From the NCBI GenBank assembly GCA_020205615.1, contig CM035171.1:118486893-118550892 (forward strand): a stretch of DNA of 64,000 nucleotides, given 5' to 3'. The translations under genes were made by a program, and so were the position numbers. The notes beneath the pieces are model-generated. The model was not told the origin of the DNA and ran no database searches. It worked only from the letters and a program-made list of their open reading frames with translations. The DNA comes from Panax quinquefolius (Eukaryota; Streptophyta; Magnoliopsida; Apiales; Araliaceae). This document shows, piece by piece, positions 1 through 10,190 of this stretch. Each line of letters begins with the position of its first letter. Position 1 is the stretch's first letter.

Positions 1-1151
1 AAGTTCAAGTCATAGCCTTATATTCTGTGTTTCAAATTTAGAAGAACCGATCTTTCGAGGTAAGGATATTATTTTTTTTTCAAATGATATTATTTCTTCA
101 ATATCATTATCTTTGAAATATTGATCTCAAGTTTTATCAAATTTGGAACTTTTGGTGTCTGAGTTACTATTCACGATACTTGCACTATTCACGATATATA
201 TTAATTATTTACTTAATCACGGCAGACTATTCATCTAAAAATGAAAATTTTCCTTTTCGCCTAAAATATCTATTGTGGATACTAGCTTTGATTGTATCCA
301 TGTTTTGATCATTCTTGAATTTTACACCACTATGATTATTTTTGAGGTATTTTTGGACATGGATAAAACAAAGTACTAATCCTTAATCCTTAATCCTTGT
401 CATTTTGATTCACCGGATTCGCTTTTTTAAAATATTTTTCATCATCCTCACCTTAAATGATGATATTATTGAATATCTTTGGCCCAGTAAAGCGAAGATG
501 AATGATTTCGATGAATATCTTTGGCCCAGAAGTAAAAGATGAACAGTGTTTAGATGAACACGACTAATCGATGAATATCTTTGGCTCAGAGTGCAAAGAT
601 GAATATTTGATTCCGATATATATATTGATTGATGTTACAGTGGATAAAAATAGATAATGAACTTTTAAATTCATACATAGAAGATAGTAGTTTGCATTCT
701 CTACTTAACTCTTCTAATGAATTATTATTTCACGCGAATATTGATTTAAAACTTGTTGTCTATTGTATTCTATTAGATTTTTCCTGTTGAAGACTAACGA
801 TAAATTTGTTGTATATTATCTTAGTCATAATATTCTTTACTCGGGCTAGTTGAGCTCACCCTTTTTCTTTTTGTTCCATTTTTCTTCTCAGGAGGCGAGA
901 ATATAGCGAGTACGAGTCGGGATATGGAATGAAGGTTCTAGAGAGAGTTGTTTAGTAGTCCTCACCATTTTTATAAAATAATGTATCAATAAATGTGATG
1001 AGAATTTATTTGAGTATAGATATTGTCTAGAAGATAATATTTGTATTCAAACTCAAAATTTTATTGTCAGTAATAATAAAGTTGTAGTTGTTTCGTACCA
1101 TGTATTGACAACTCGTAATGGGTGATGTATACCTATTTTGGGGGCGCCACA
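1..1151 (+). repeat. 5' LTR of element A (right 1.15 kb)
   Basis: This matches, in reverse orientation, the LTRs at 32341-35157, 39101-41923, 52540-57859 and 62624-64000. It ends in a GGGGGCGCCACA-like terminus directly before the primer-binding site. It includes the short repeats around 'gaatatctttggcc' at about 470-610 that recur in every copy of this LTR family. The first ~1.6 kb of the LTR lies left of the window. Confidence 0.88.
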
Positions 1152-1153
1152 AT

Positions 1154-1169
1154 TGGTGTCGAGCTTAGG
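1154..1169 (+). other. Primer-binding site, element A
   Basis: The sequence tggtgtcgagcttagg sits two bases after the LTR end. It resembles the plant initiator-methionine tRNA complement TGGTATC.GAGC. The other elements read tggtatcgagcttagg at the same place, so the g at the fifth base is a variant here. Confidence 0.7.
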
Positions 1170-1329
1170 GATATGATCTCTGGCGAGATCGGGGAATAGA
1201 ACTAGGAGGGCGAGAGACGAGTAAATCCTTCGCTAATGTGTCCTACCTAAGCTTATTTGTTAGTTGGTCAAGATATAAGGATATTATGTGATATATTGAT
1301 TTCTTTAATTAACCCTTATTTTATGATAA

Positions 1330-2450
1330 GATTTGAGAATGTCGAATCGAGAATATTAACAATGGAAATGAGACCGTGGAGACGCACTCAGACTCACTAA
1401 CGAGGAGAAACGTGCAACAGTCACAATGTTCCTCCCCATGAACAACACCAATCGAAAGCGAGATGATGAACGAGGGATGTTTAGAAGCTTTTTGCGATTC
1501 ATGCAAAAAATCGCATTTAGGGAGACTCGTGTTCAAAATACAGGAGGAAATGATAGCAATTCACGGGTTATCACAAAAAAGGCGCTTCAAAGAGTTGGGA
1601 CCACTAGAATTTAAGGGAAAGCCGATCCGATTATATGGAAACATTGGTCAAGCAAATTACAAAGATATTCGATGTCTTGGGATGCACGGAGGAACAGAAG
1701 TTCCATTCGCCACCTTTATGTTCCGTGGTGGCGAGGCGGATTCTCACCGGTGGGAGTCTGTGAAGCGTACTCCATCCAAATTTCTTTTCAAAGATGTCTT
1801 GGGAGACATTTCAGAAACTATTTAATGACAAATACTTTCCCGAAAGTGTTCGTCATATGAAGGAAGTGGAGTTTATTAGATCGAAGCGGTAATAACATGA
1901 CAGTGTCTCAAAGACGAGGCAAAGTTTGCAGAGTTATCCGTGTTTGCACCTCATTTGGTGGAGAATGAGGAACGATGACGCGGATGTTTCGAGAGGTTTG
2001 AAACCCAAGATACGATAATATCTCATTTCTCATAAAATTTCTCTCTTCAGATGTTGTTAATAGGGCTCAATTGTTAGAAAGCGAGATAACGAGTATGTTC
2101 AACCGAGAGACCATAACCGTGGATCATACCGTAGATAGCGAACAATGTAATAACGATAACCAAATGGAGAAAGAAACAGACGGACAAAAATGGTAACCAC
2201 TCGGTGGTAATCATGGCCATGAAAATAGAAGAAGCGAGTCAGAGAGAGATTTTAAAAGAGGAGATTTAACAACGACTATGTGAAGACGACAAAGGCAAGA
2301 AGAATCGGTTCTAAGGAGAGAGAACGACCACCCATTATATGCTATAAATGCGGAAAGAGGGACATATCACCAAACCGCCCACAACAGTTCAAGGTATGCT
2401 ATAATTGTGGAAATGAAGGACATATCGCTTGAGATTGGACGGTGAAAAAC
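1330..2450 (+). pseudogene. gag pseudogene of element A
   Basis: This is the coat-protein region of the retrotransposon. Retrotransposon-gag homology is spread over frames from about 1460 to 2150, with recognisable blocks such as the 'VPFATFMFRG' segment near 1700. It is followed by two CCHC zinc knuckles (CYKCGK at about 2340 and CYNCGN at about 2398) that bind the element's RNA. The second knuckle runs into a stop where its last Cys is expected. Frame changes occur at about 1610, 1825 and beyond, so no continuous gag protein can be made from the sequence as written. Confidence 0.8.
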
Positions 2451-5400
2451 CTAGTTCAATGGGGACGGTGACTCAAAAGATCGTCCCCGTAAAAGTCAAA
2501 GTCAACGGTTCCCTTGAAAGAGCGCTTTGTTGTGATCGGTCAAAATGTGAGAACCCAAACGAGGTGATCACGGTAAGCTATTTATAAATTCTTGCGGTTT
2601 ATACCTTACTTGATACCGGTGCTACCCATTCATTTATCTCTCCGCTTGTGCTCAACGCTTAAACTTGACTCGAGAAATTAGACTTTGACCTATCTGTGGA
2701 AACTCCGCTAGAGAAACTTTCATCACATCCACTATTTATAAATCTTGTTTGATTCAAGTTGGCACCATCACCTTACCCGTTGACCTTATCTCTTTAAAGA
2801 TACTTGCTTTTGATGTGATTTTAGGGATTGATTGGTTAACTACTCATCATGCCAAAATTGATTATTTTCGTAAGGTTGTTAGTTTTCATATTCCTAACCA
2901 ACCCGTTGTATGCAATTCAAGCAACTAAACCATTAAAATCAATCACCGTCATATCTAATCATAAAGCTATTCGCTTATTGAAAACGGATGTCAAGCTTTC
3001 TTAGCCCATGTTATGGATTTGAATAAAGACACGCCAAATTTGAATAATATTCCCGTGGTTATTGACTTTCCGACGACGATTCTCAAGAACTTCCCTTGGC
3101 CAACCCCGTAACGTGAAGTTGAATTCTTTATTGATCTTGAACCTGTACAAAGCCCATTTCTAAAACCCCATATCGAATGGCTCCTATTGAACTTCAGAGT
3201 TAAAGGTCCAACTACAGAATTATTGGACATCGCTTCATTCATTACCTAAGACATCTCCTCGGGGTGCTCCTGCTTTATTCAGTAAAGAAGAAAGACGGAG
3301 TATGCGACTTTGTATTGACTATCGGAATTGAACCATGTCACCATCAAGAATAGGTATCCTCACCTCGTATTGATGACTTGTTTGACCAATTCTGCAGGGG
3401 CACAATTTTTTCAAAGATCGATCTTCGCTCGGATATCATCACCAAGATTAGAATCGAGGATATTCCAAAGACCGCTTTTGTAACTCCAGACGGGCATTAT
3501 GAATTCTTAGTCATGTCTTTCTTGACGACTAATGCTCCTACGGCTTTCATGGATATGATGAATCGAGTATTCAAGGAATATTTGGATCAATTCGTTGTCG
3601 TCTTTATTGATGACATCCTCATATATTCCAAAAGTCATGAAGATCATGAGCACCATTTGAAGCTGGTACTCCAAAGGCTTCGTGAAAACAAACTATATGC
3701 CAAATTGAAGAAATGCGAGTTCTAGCTTGAGGAAGTAGCATTTCTTGGGCACGGTGTCAAAACATGGAGTTTCCGTGGACCCGCCAAGATTGAAGCAATA
3801 CAAAGTTGGGAGCAACCGGTTCGGTGGATCAAGACGTAGCTTTACGGGTCTAGTGGTTATTATCGGAGATTCGTGGAAGGGTTTTCTCGAATCGCTACTC
3901 CATTAACTCAAATAACTCGGAAGGATACAAAATTCGCTTGGAGCGAAGAATGCGAGAAGAGTTTCCAAGAGCTTAAGAGGAGACTTATTTCTAAGACTGC
4001 TCTAACAATACCATCCGGTTCGGATGGATTTGTTATCTACGATATGCTTCGTGCAAAGGGTTAGGATGTGTTCTCATGCAACGGGGAAAGTCATAGCCTT
4101 TATGCCTCGCGACAACTTAAAGAATATGAGAGGAATTATCCTACTCATGATCTAGAGTTAGCGTGATCGTTTTCTTATTAAAGATATGGAGGCACTATCT
4201 ATATGGGAGAAAGTGGAGATATATTCGCACCATAAAAGCCTTAAATATTTCTTCACTCAAAAGAACTCAACACGCGGCAATGACGTTGGCTCGAGCTATT
4301 GAAAGACTACGACCACACTATTCAATACCATCCCGGAAAAGCGAATACGTAGTAGTAGACGCGTTGAGTAGAAGATCATATGCGGGAATGAGTGCGATGA
4401 TGTCAAGTATACGCATTGAGCCAACTTTAATAGAAAAGTTAAGGTTGCTTGCCACCGAATTCAAGTCGATGCGTATGAAGAAGAAAGTACAAGAAGGAGC
4501 TATTCCTAAGTGAGAATTGATGAAGAAGGAATACTTGAGTCCACTCTGAGACTTTGTGTTCCTAACGACTCGATTTGAAGTACAAGATTATGAATGAGGC
4601 ACACAATACACCATTTGCAATCCATCCTCAAGTACAAAATGTATTGTGATCTTCACATACATTTTGGTGGAACAATATGAAGAGAGAGATTGCAAAGTTT
4701 ATCTCAATGTGTTTAACTTGTCAACGTGTAAAGGCGAGCATCTAGTACCTAAGGGTCCGTTGCAACCACTCGAGATTCCAAAATGGAAGTGGAAACACAT
4801 TACCATGGATTTAATTCTGGGTCTTCCTACGGTTTCTCAAGGCATCAATGCTATTTGGGTTATTGTTGATAGATTAACCAAGTCTCGCTTCATTTCTTGC
4901 CGACATCTGGAGACTTATTCCCTCGAACGCCTTGCTTAGTATGTATGTGTATGAGATTGTGAGGTTGCATGGCATGCCCAGTATCCATAGTTTCGGATCG
5001 TGACCCAAGATTCACTTCAAGATTTTGGGTTAGCTTGCAAAAAGCTATGGGCACGGATTTACGATTGGTTCGGCATACCATCCTCATACGGACGGACAAT
5101 CGAGAGGACTATTCAAACTCTTGAAGATCTATTAAGACTCGTGTCCTAGACTTCAAGGGCGCTTAGGATAAGTATTTACCATCGGTGGAATTCTCCTACA
5201 ACAACAAAGCTTATCGTGCAAGTATAGTGTGGCTCCATTCAAGCATTATATGGACGAAAATGTCGCTTCCCAAGATGTTGGGACGAGGTGGGTGAAGCAA
5301 CATTGTTGGGACCCGAAGTTGAGTATACGATATGACTACTTAAAAGATCCAAATGATTCGACAACGATACAAACGGCACAAGATCGACAAAAGAGTTATG

Positions 5401-5870
5401 CGGATCTTCATCGAAGGGACGTGGAATTTAGTATGGGGGATCATGATTGTTGCGAAGTTGCTCCATGGAAGGGAGTTACAAGATTTGGGAAGAGAGGAAA
5501 GCTCAATCCACGATTTATCGGTCCATTTCAAATTCTTGACCGAGTAGGAAATGTAGCCTATAGACTCGCGTTACCTCCGAGTATGTCTCGTGTTCATAAT
5601 GTGTTTCACATATCTCAGATTTCAGAAATATGTGAAAGACCCGAATCACGTTATAGAGTTAGAACCGGACGAGACAGTAAAGACTTAACGTGATGAGGAG
5701 GTACTGTCGAAGATCTTGGATAGGAAGGAGCATGTCCTACGCCATGAAAGGTCATACCACAAGTTAAAGTTTTGTGGAGGAATCATGCTATAGAGGAAAT
5801 GACCGGGAATTGGAAATGGAAATGAAAGCGAGGTATCCTCACCTTTTCAAACACTGTAATACGTCAATTT
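2450..5870 (+). pseudogene. pol pseudogene of element A (PR-RT-RH-IN-chromodomain)
   Basis: Domains in order: an aspartic protease with the D-T-G-A motif near 2610; reverse transcriptase from about 3240 to 3760, with the FIDDIL catalytic block near 3604; RNase H from about 3870 to 4370, ending in a 'DALSRRS' motif; and integrase from about 4600, with the zinc-finger CLTCQ motif in one frame near 4715 and the core Asp in 'HITMDL' near 4800. A GPY/F module (RFIGPFQILDRVGN) lies near 5510 and a chromodomain tail between about 5690 and 5860. At least six frameshifts or stops interrupt it. The chromodomain places it among chromoviruses (family knowledge). Confidence 0.85.
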
Positions 5871-5887
5871 TCAGGACGAAATTTCAT

Positions 5888-5898
5888 AAGGAGGGAGG
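5888..5898 (+). other. Polypurine tract, element A
   Basis: The run aaggagggagg lies directly before the 3' LTR start TGTAAGACCCC. This is where plus-strand DNA synthesis would be primed. The same run appears in reverse complement beside the LTRs of B and D and, as aaggaggggag, in C. Confidence 0.75.
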
Positions 5899-5899
5899 T

Positions 5900-6810
5900 T
5901 GTAAGACCCCAAATTATTAATAAATGAAATTTATTTTCCTCTATTTATTATTTTGAAATAGTAAGGGTTGATTTGATTAATGTGGATAGTTATGGGTAAA
6001 ATACGCAAATATTTCGATAAGCAAGTGGTTATAAAATATTCATTATTGTCGGGAATATTTGTTTGGTCGTGGAATATTCAGTATTGTCGGGGAATATTCG
6101 TATTTATGCATTAAGCCATTTTGTGGGCCCCATAACTAAAAGCGATTGGATGAAGAAAACGATAAATATAAGTTGTTTAAAAATAACAGGCGTAGTTGTT
6201 ACCAAATAAATCTTTAAAATACTCTATGGTTAAAAACACAAGAAGACACTTAGTATTGCACCAATTATTGATTCTTACGTAAAGGGCACTACTCAATAAT
6301 GGTTACCGTAATTACTTTATTCGATTTTTTTTATTGATTTAATAATTGTTTGCGTTGATATTTTATATTCTTGTTGTTTCAATAATTGTCATTACACAAT
6401 ATTTTTATTATCGGCAATAATTCATATTATCCTAATAATATTATTAGATAACATTATTGGCAATGTCTAGAAAGTTCTCGCTTAAGGAGAGGTTTGGTCA
6501 CCTAATCATGCCGCCAAGAAGGAGAAATTCTTATTGAAAGCCCCTCTTCCTGAACCGCACGGTTTGTCAATATTGTGATTCTCGTAATATTATTTGTGAA
6601 TAATTAATTATTGATTCATATGATGAGGAAAATATTGATTTTATGTGGATATAGATGGAGAAAATTTTTAATGTGACAATTGTTGAAAATTGAAATTTTA
6701 TCTTTTTCTGATAAAATAATTCATTTAAATATGGGATATATGAGTATACGAGGAGGAAGAGTATTTTTGTTGCAATAAATGTTTAAAACATGTTAAACAT
6801 GTTTAAAACA
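5900..6810 (+). repeat. 3' LTR of element A, truncated
   Basis: It starts TGTAAGACCCC and matches the first ~910 bp of the family LTR. After 'gttaaacatgt' near 6802 it departs from the LTR and continues as pol sequence ('catcggtttcattc', then RT). About four bases (acat) are shared at the join, which suggests end joining or template switching. The remaining ~1.9 kb of the LTR is absent. Confidence 0.85.
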
Positions 6811-8084
6811 TCGGTTTCATTCGTCCTAGTACATCTCCTTGGGGTGCTCCTGTTTTATTCGTAAAGAAGAAAGACGGGAGTATTCGACTTTGTATTGACT
6901 ATCTGGAATTGAACCATGTCACCATCAAGAATAGGTATCCTCTACCTCGTATTGATGACTTGTTTGACCAATTGCAAGGGGGGCACAATTTTTTCAAAGA
7001 TCGATCTTAGCTCGATATCATCACCAAGATTAGAATCGAGGATATTCCAAAGACGCCTTTAGAACTCTAATGACGGCATTATGAATTCTTAGTCATGTCT
7101 TTCGGATTGACTAATGCTCCTGCGCTTTTCATGGATATGATGAATCGAGTATTCAAGGAATATTTGGATCAATTCGTTGTTGTCTTTATTGATGACATCC
7201 TCATATATTCCAAAAGTCATGAAGATCATGAGCACTATTTGAAGCTGGTACTCCAAAGGCTTCGTGAAAACAAACTATATGCCAAATTGAAGAAATGCGA
7301 GTTCGGCTTGAGGAAGTAGCATTTCTTGGGCACGTCAGTGTTAAAACATGGAGTATCCGTGGACCCGTCAAGATTGAAGCAATACAAAGTTGGGAGCAAC
7401 CAAGTCGGTGGCCAAAAGGCACGTAGCTTTACGGGTCTAAATTGGTTATTATCGGAGATTCGTGGAAGGGTTTTCTCGAATCGCTACTCCATTAACTCAA
7501 ATTAACTTCGGAAGGATACAAAATTTGTTTGGAGCGAAGAATGCGAGAAGAGTTTCCAAGAGCTTAAGAGAGACTTATTTCAAAGACTGTTTCTAACAAT
7601 ACCATCCGGTTCGGATGGATTTGTTATCTACAAATGATGCTTCGTGCAAAGGGTTAGGATGTGTTCTCATGCAACGTGAGAAAGTCATAGCTTTATGCCT
7701 CGCGACAACTTAAAGAATATGAGAGGAATTATCCTACTCATGATCTAGAGTTAGCGGTGATCGTTTCGCGTTAAAGATATGGAGGCACTATCTATATGGG
7801 GAGAAAGTGGAGATATATTCGCACCATAAAAGCCTTAAATATTTCTTCACTCAAAAAAGAACTCAACATGCGGCGTGACGTTGGCTCGAGCTATCGAAAA
7901 GACTACGACCACACTATTCAATACCATCCCGGAAAACGAATACGGTAGGACGCGTTGAGTAGAAGATCATATGCGGGGAATGAGTGCGATGATGTCAAGT
8001 ATACGCATTGAGCCAACTTTAATAGAAAAGTTAAGGTTGCTCAAGCCATCGACCGGGAAATGATGCGTATGAAGAAGAAAGTAG
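6811..8084 (+). pseudogene. RT-RNase H fragment of a Gypsy element
   Basis: This 1.27 kb fragment is collinear with about 3240-4480 of element A. It runs from just before RT ('SPWGVL'-type start), through the FIDDIL block near 7183, to the end of RNase H and 'RMKKK' near 8075. It holds no gag or integrase and lies between a forward LTR piece and an inverted LTR piece. It differs from A's own RT at many sites, so it is a separate copy and not a recent local duplication. Confidence 0.85.
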
Positions 8085-9354
8085 AAAAATTTAATAAATT
8101 AATATTATTTATTTTTCCACATCTTCCTACGCATCCAAGCATCTCAATTCATCTCTAGCACATGTTAAAGATGCCCACCAAAACAAAAATGTTTTTCTTA
8201 ATTAAATTATTTTAAACTTCCAAAATTAATTATTTTGAGCTTCCTAACTTCAATAATTCATAATAAATAGCCATTTTGTCGTAAAATTCAATCTCACGAT
8301 TTTTTATAGGAAATTCCATTATCTACAACTTTGCGTAAGGAAGTTTTTCCAAATTCTAAATGTAAATTGACCAAATCCACAAACAGACGATTTTACAAGC
8401 TTTAATCAAATTTCATCGAGAAATGGGGTCCAATTTACACATAAAACATGCTTTAAATATTTTTTGGTAACAAAAAAATCTCCTCCACATATACTCATAT
8501 ATCCCACATTCATCGTAAAAATATCATCATTATTATATTATTAAAATATAATAATATATTTAAATGAATTATTTTATCGAAAAGATAAAATTTCAATTTT
8601 CAACAATTGTCACATTAAAATTTTCTCCATCTATATCCACATAAAATCAATATTCTCCTCATCATATGAATCAATAATTAATTATTCACAAATAATATTA
8701 CGTAATCACAATATCGACAACCAGTGCGGTTCAGGAAAGAGGGCTTTCCAATAAGAATTTCTCCTTCACTGCCGCAATTAGGTGACCAAACCTCTCCTTA
8801 GACAAAACTTTCTAGACATTGCCAATAATGTTATCTAATAATATTATTCAGATAATATGAATTATTGCTTCGATAATGAAAAATACTTTGTGTATGACAA
8901 TTATCAAACAACAACAATATAAAATATCAACGCAACAATTATTAAATCAATAAAATATCTTTGATAAGAATTACATCGTAACCATTATTGAGTAAAGGCC
9001 TTCGTAAGAATCAATAATTGGTGCAATACCGCGCATCTTCTTGTGTTTTAACCAATTTAGTATTTTTAATAAAGATTAATCTGTGAATAACTACGCTAGT
9101 TATTTTTAAACAACTTATATTTGTCGCTTTTATTTATCCAATCGCTTTCCGTTATGTACCACAAAAAGATCAAGGCTATCGTATTTAATATTCCCCGACA
9201 ATGTTAATATTCTATAACCACTTCTTTATTTTGAAATATTTGCGTATTTTACCCATAACTATCCACATTAATCAAATCAACCCTTACTATTTCAAAATAA
9301 TAAATAGAGAAAATTAAATTTCATTAATAATAAGTTGTGCTCTTAGGTCTTACA
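8085..9354 (-). repeat. Inverted LTR fragment (first ~1.27 kb of LTR)
   Basis: Reverse complement of the chromovirus LTR, ending at 9354 in ...GGTCTTACA, the complement of the LTR start. The left edge is a join to the RNase H end near 8084. With 5900-6810 it makes a large inverted repeat around the pol fragment. Confidence 0.85.
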
Positions 9355-9714
9355 TCAACTAGCAAAGTGGAAAACACTCTATTATTTGTGCTTGTAATGA
9401 TTATTATTTAAGAATAGATTTTTTCAATATACAAAAGGCATTCTAGTTATCCTTTCAGAAACTTCCAAGTTAATTGATTTCTTCTTCTTTTCTGTAAACT
9501 TGTATGGTAGACTGGTAGTGGGTTAGGAAATTAATATTATCAGGTCACATGTCCATATCAGAAAAGAAAAATAAAATAGTTTTCATGAGAACCTTTGAAT
9601 TGTGGATTTTTCTTTTTTGGCACAATTGTCAAACGACAGACTAATACTCAAAAATTAATTCATAGGAATTTAGTATTCAACAACTTGTAAGATATGGAAA
9701 GTATGACTTTTCAA
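9355..9714. other. Intergenic, nothing recognised
   Basis: This is A+T-rich single-copy-looking DNA between the retrotransposon debris and the SINE. I see no coding region and no clear repeat. Confidence 0.5.
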
Positions 9715-9728
9715 GTCTTGCACATACA

Positions 9729-9906
9729 AACCAAACGTGAACGTGATAGATTAGCGGTATAGATATTTATTTCTATTGTGTAAAGTCACACGTTTGAGTC
9801 TATCCGTCAGCGAAAAGCTAAATTTGAGCAAGCACACCTGCCTCTTCCTCAAACGTCTCCTAGGTCCCTATTACATTGTAATAGTGTAGGTTTAAAAAAA
9901 AAAATG
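9729..9906 (+). mobile_element. SINE with 14-bp target duplication
   Basis: A 178-bp insertion ends in an A-run (9894-9904). It is flanked by perfect 14-bp direct repeats gtcttgcacataca at 9715-9728 and 9907-9920. A box-B-like stretch (cacgtttgagtctatcc) lies in its first half, as expected of a tRNA-derived pol III promoter. The small size, A-tail and long target duplication are the marks of a SINE. I cannot assign it to a named family. Confidence 0.78.
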
Positions 9907-10068
9907 GTCTTGCACATACACAGCCGGTCAAGCTGACTAAATTAACTTAAAAGAAACGCATAATTTATTTTTTTTGTAAATTCTTTTAAACTGTCCAGAT
10001 AAGATCCATTTTTTTGACCAGTTCAACAGCAATAATCACTGTTCAGTTCTGTAGTCTCAAGTCATTTG

Positions 10069-10078
10069 TATATATAAC
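10069..10078 (+). promoter_or_regulatory. Likely TATA box of the receptor kinase gene
   Basis: tatatataac lies 113 bases before the start codon at 10191. This fits a core promoter with a leader of roughly 80 bases. The assignment rests on position and match only. Confidence 0.5.
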
Positions 10079-10190
10079 AGAGAATCTTTATCATATTTTT
10101 ATATCATTTCCCTCGAATACATTCTGTTTTCATTTAGCTCAAAAATACTCTGCCTGAATCCTTTTCCTAGAAATCTTCAACCCATTAAAT

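Larger units (their letters stand above)
1..6810 (+). mobile_element. Ty3/Gypsy chromovirus element A, truncated both ends
   Basis: Plus-strand LTR retrotransposon. Its order is partial 5' LTR (1-1151), primer-binding site, gag, protease, reverse transcriptase, RNase H, integrase, chromodomain, polypurine tract, and the first ~0.9 kb of the 3' LTR (5900 to about 6810). The order PR-RT-RH-IN with a C-terminal chromodomain is that of plant chromoviruses, and the ~2.8 kb LTRs fit a Tekay-like lineage (inference). The reading frame is broken many times, so it is not autonomous as written. Elements B and D in this window are relatives on the opposite strand. The left end lies outside the window and the 3' LTR stops at a rearrangement, so no target duplication can be checked. 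Confidence 0.9.
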
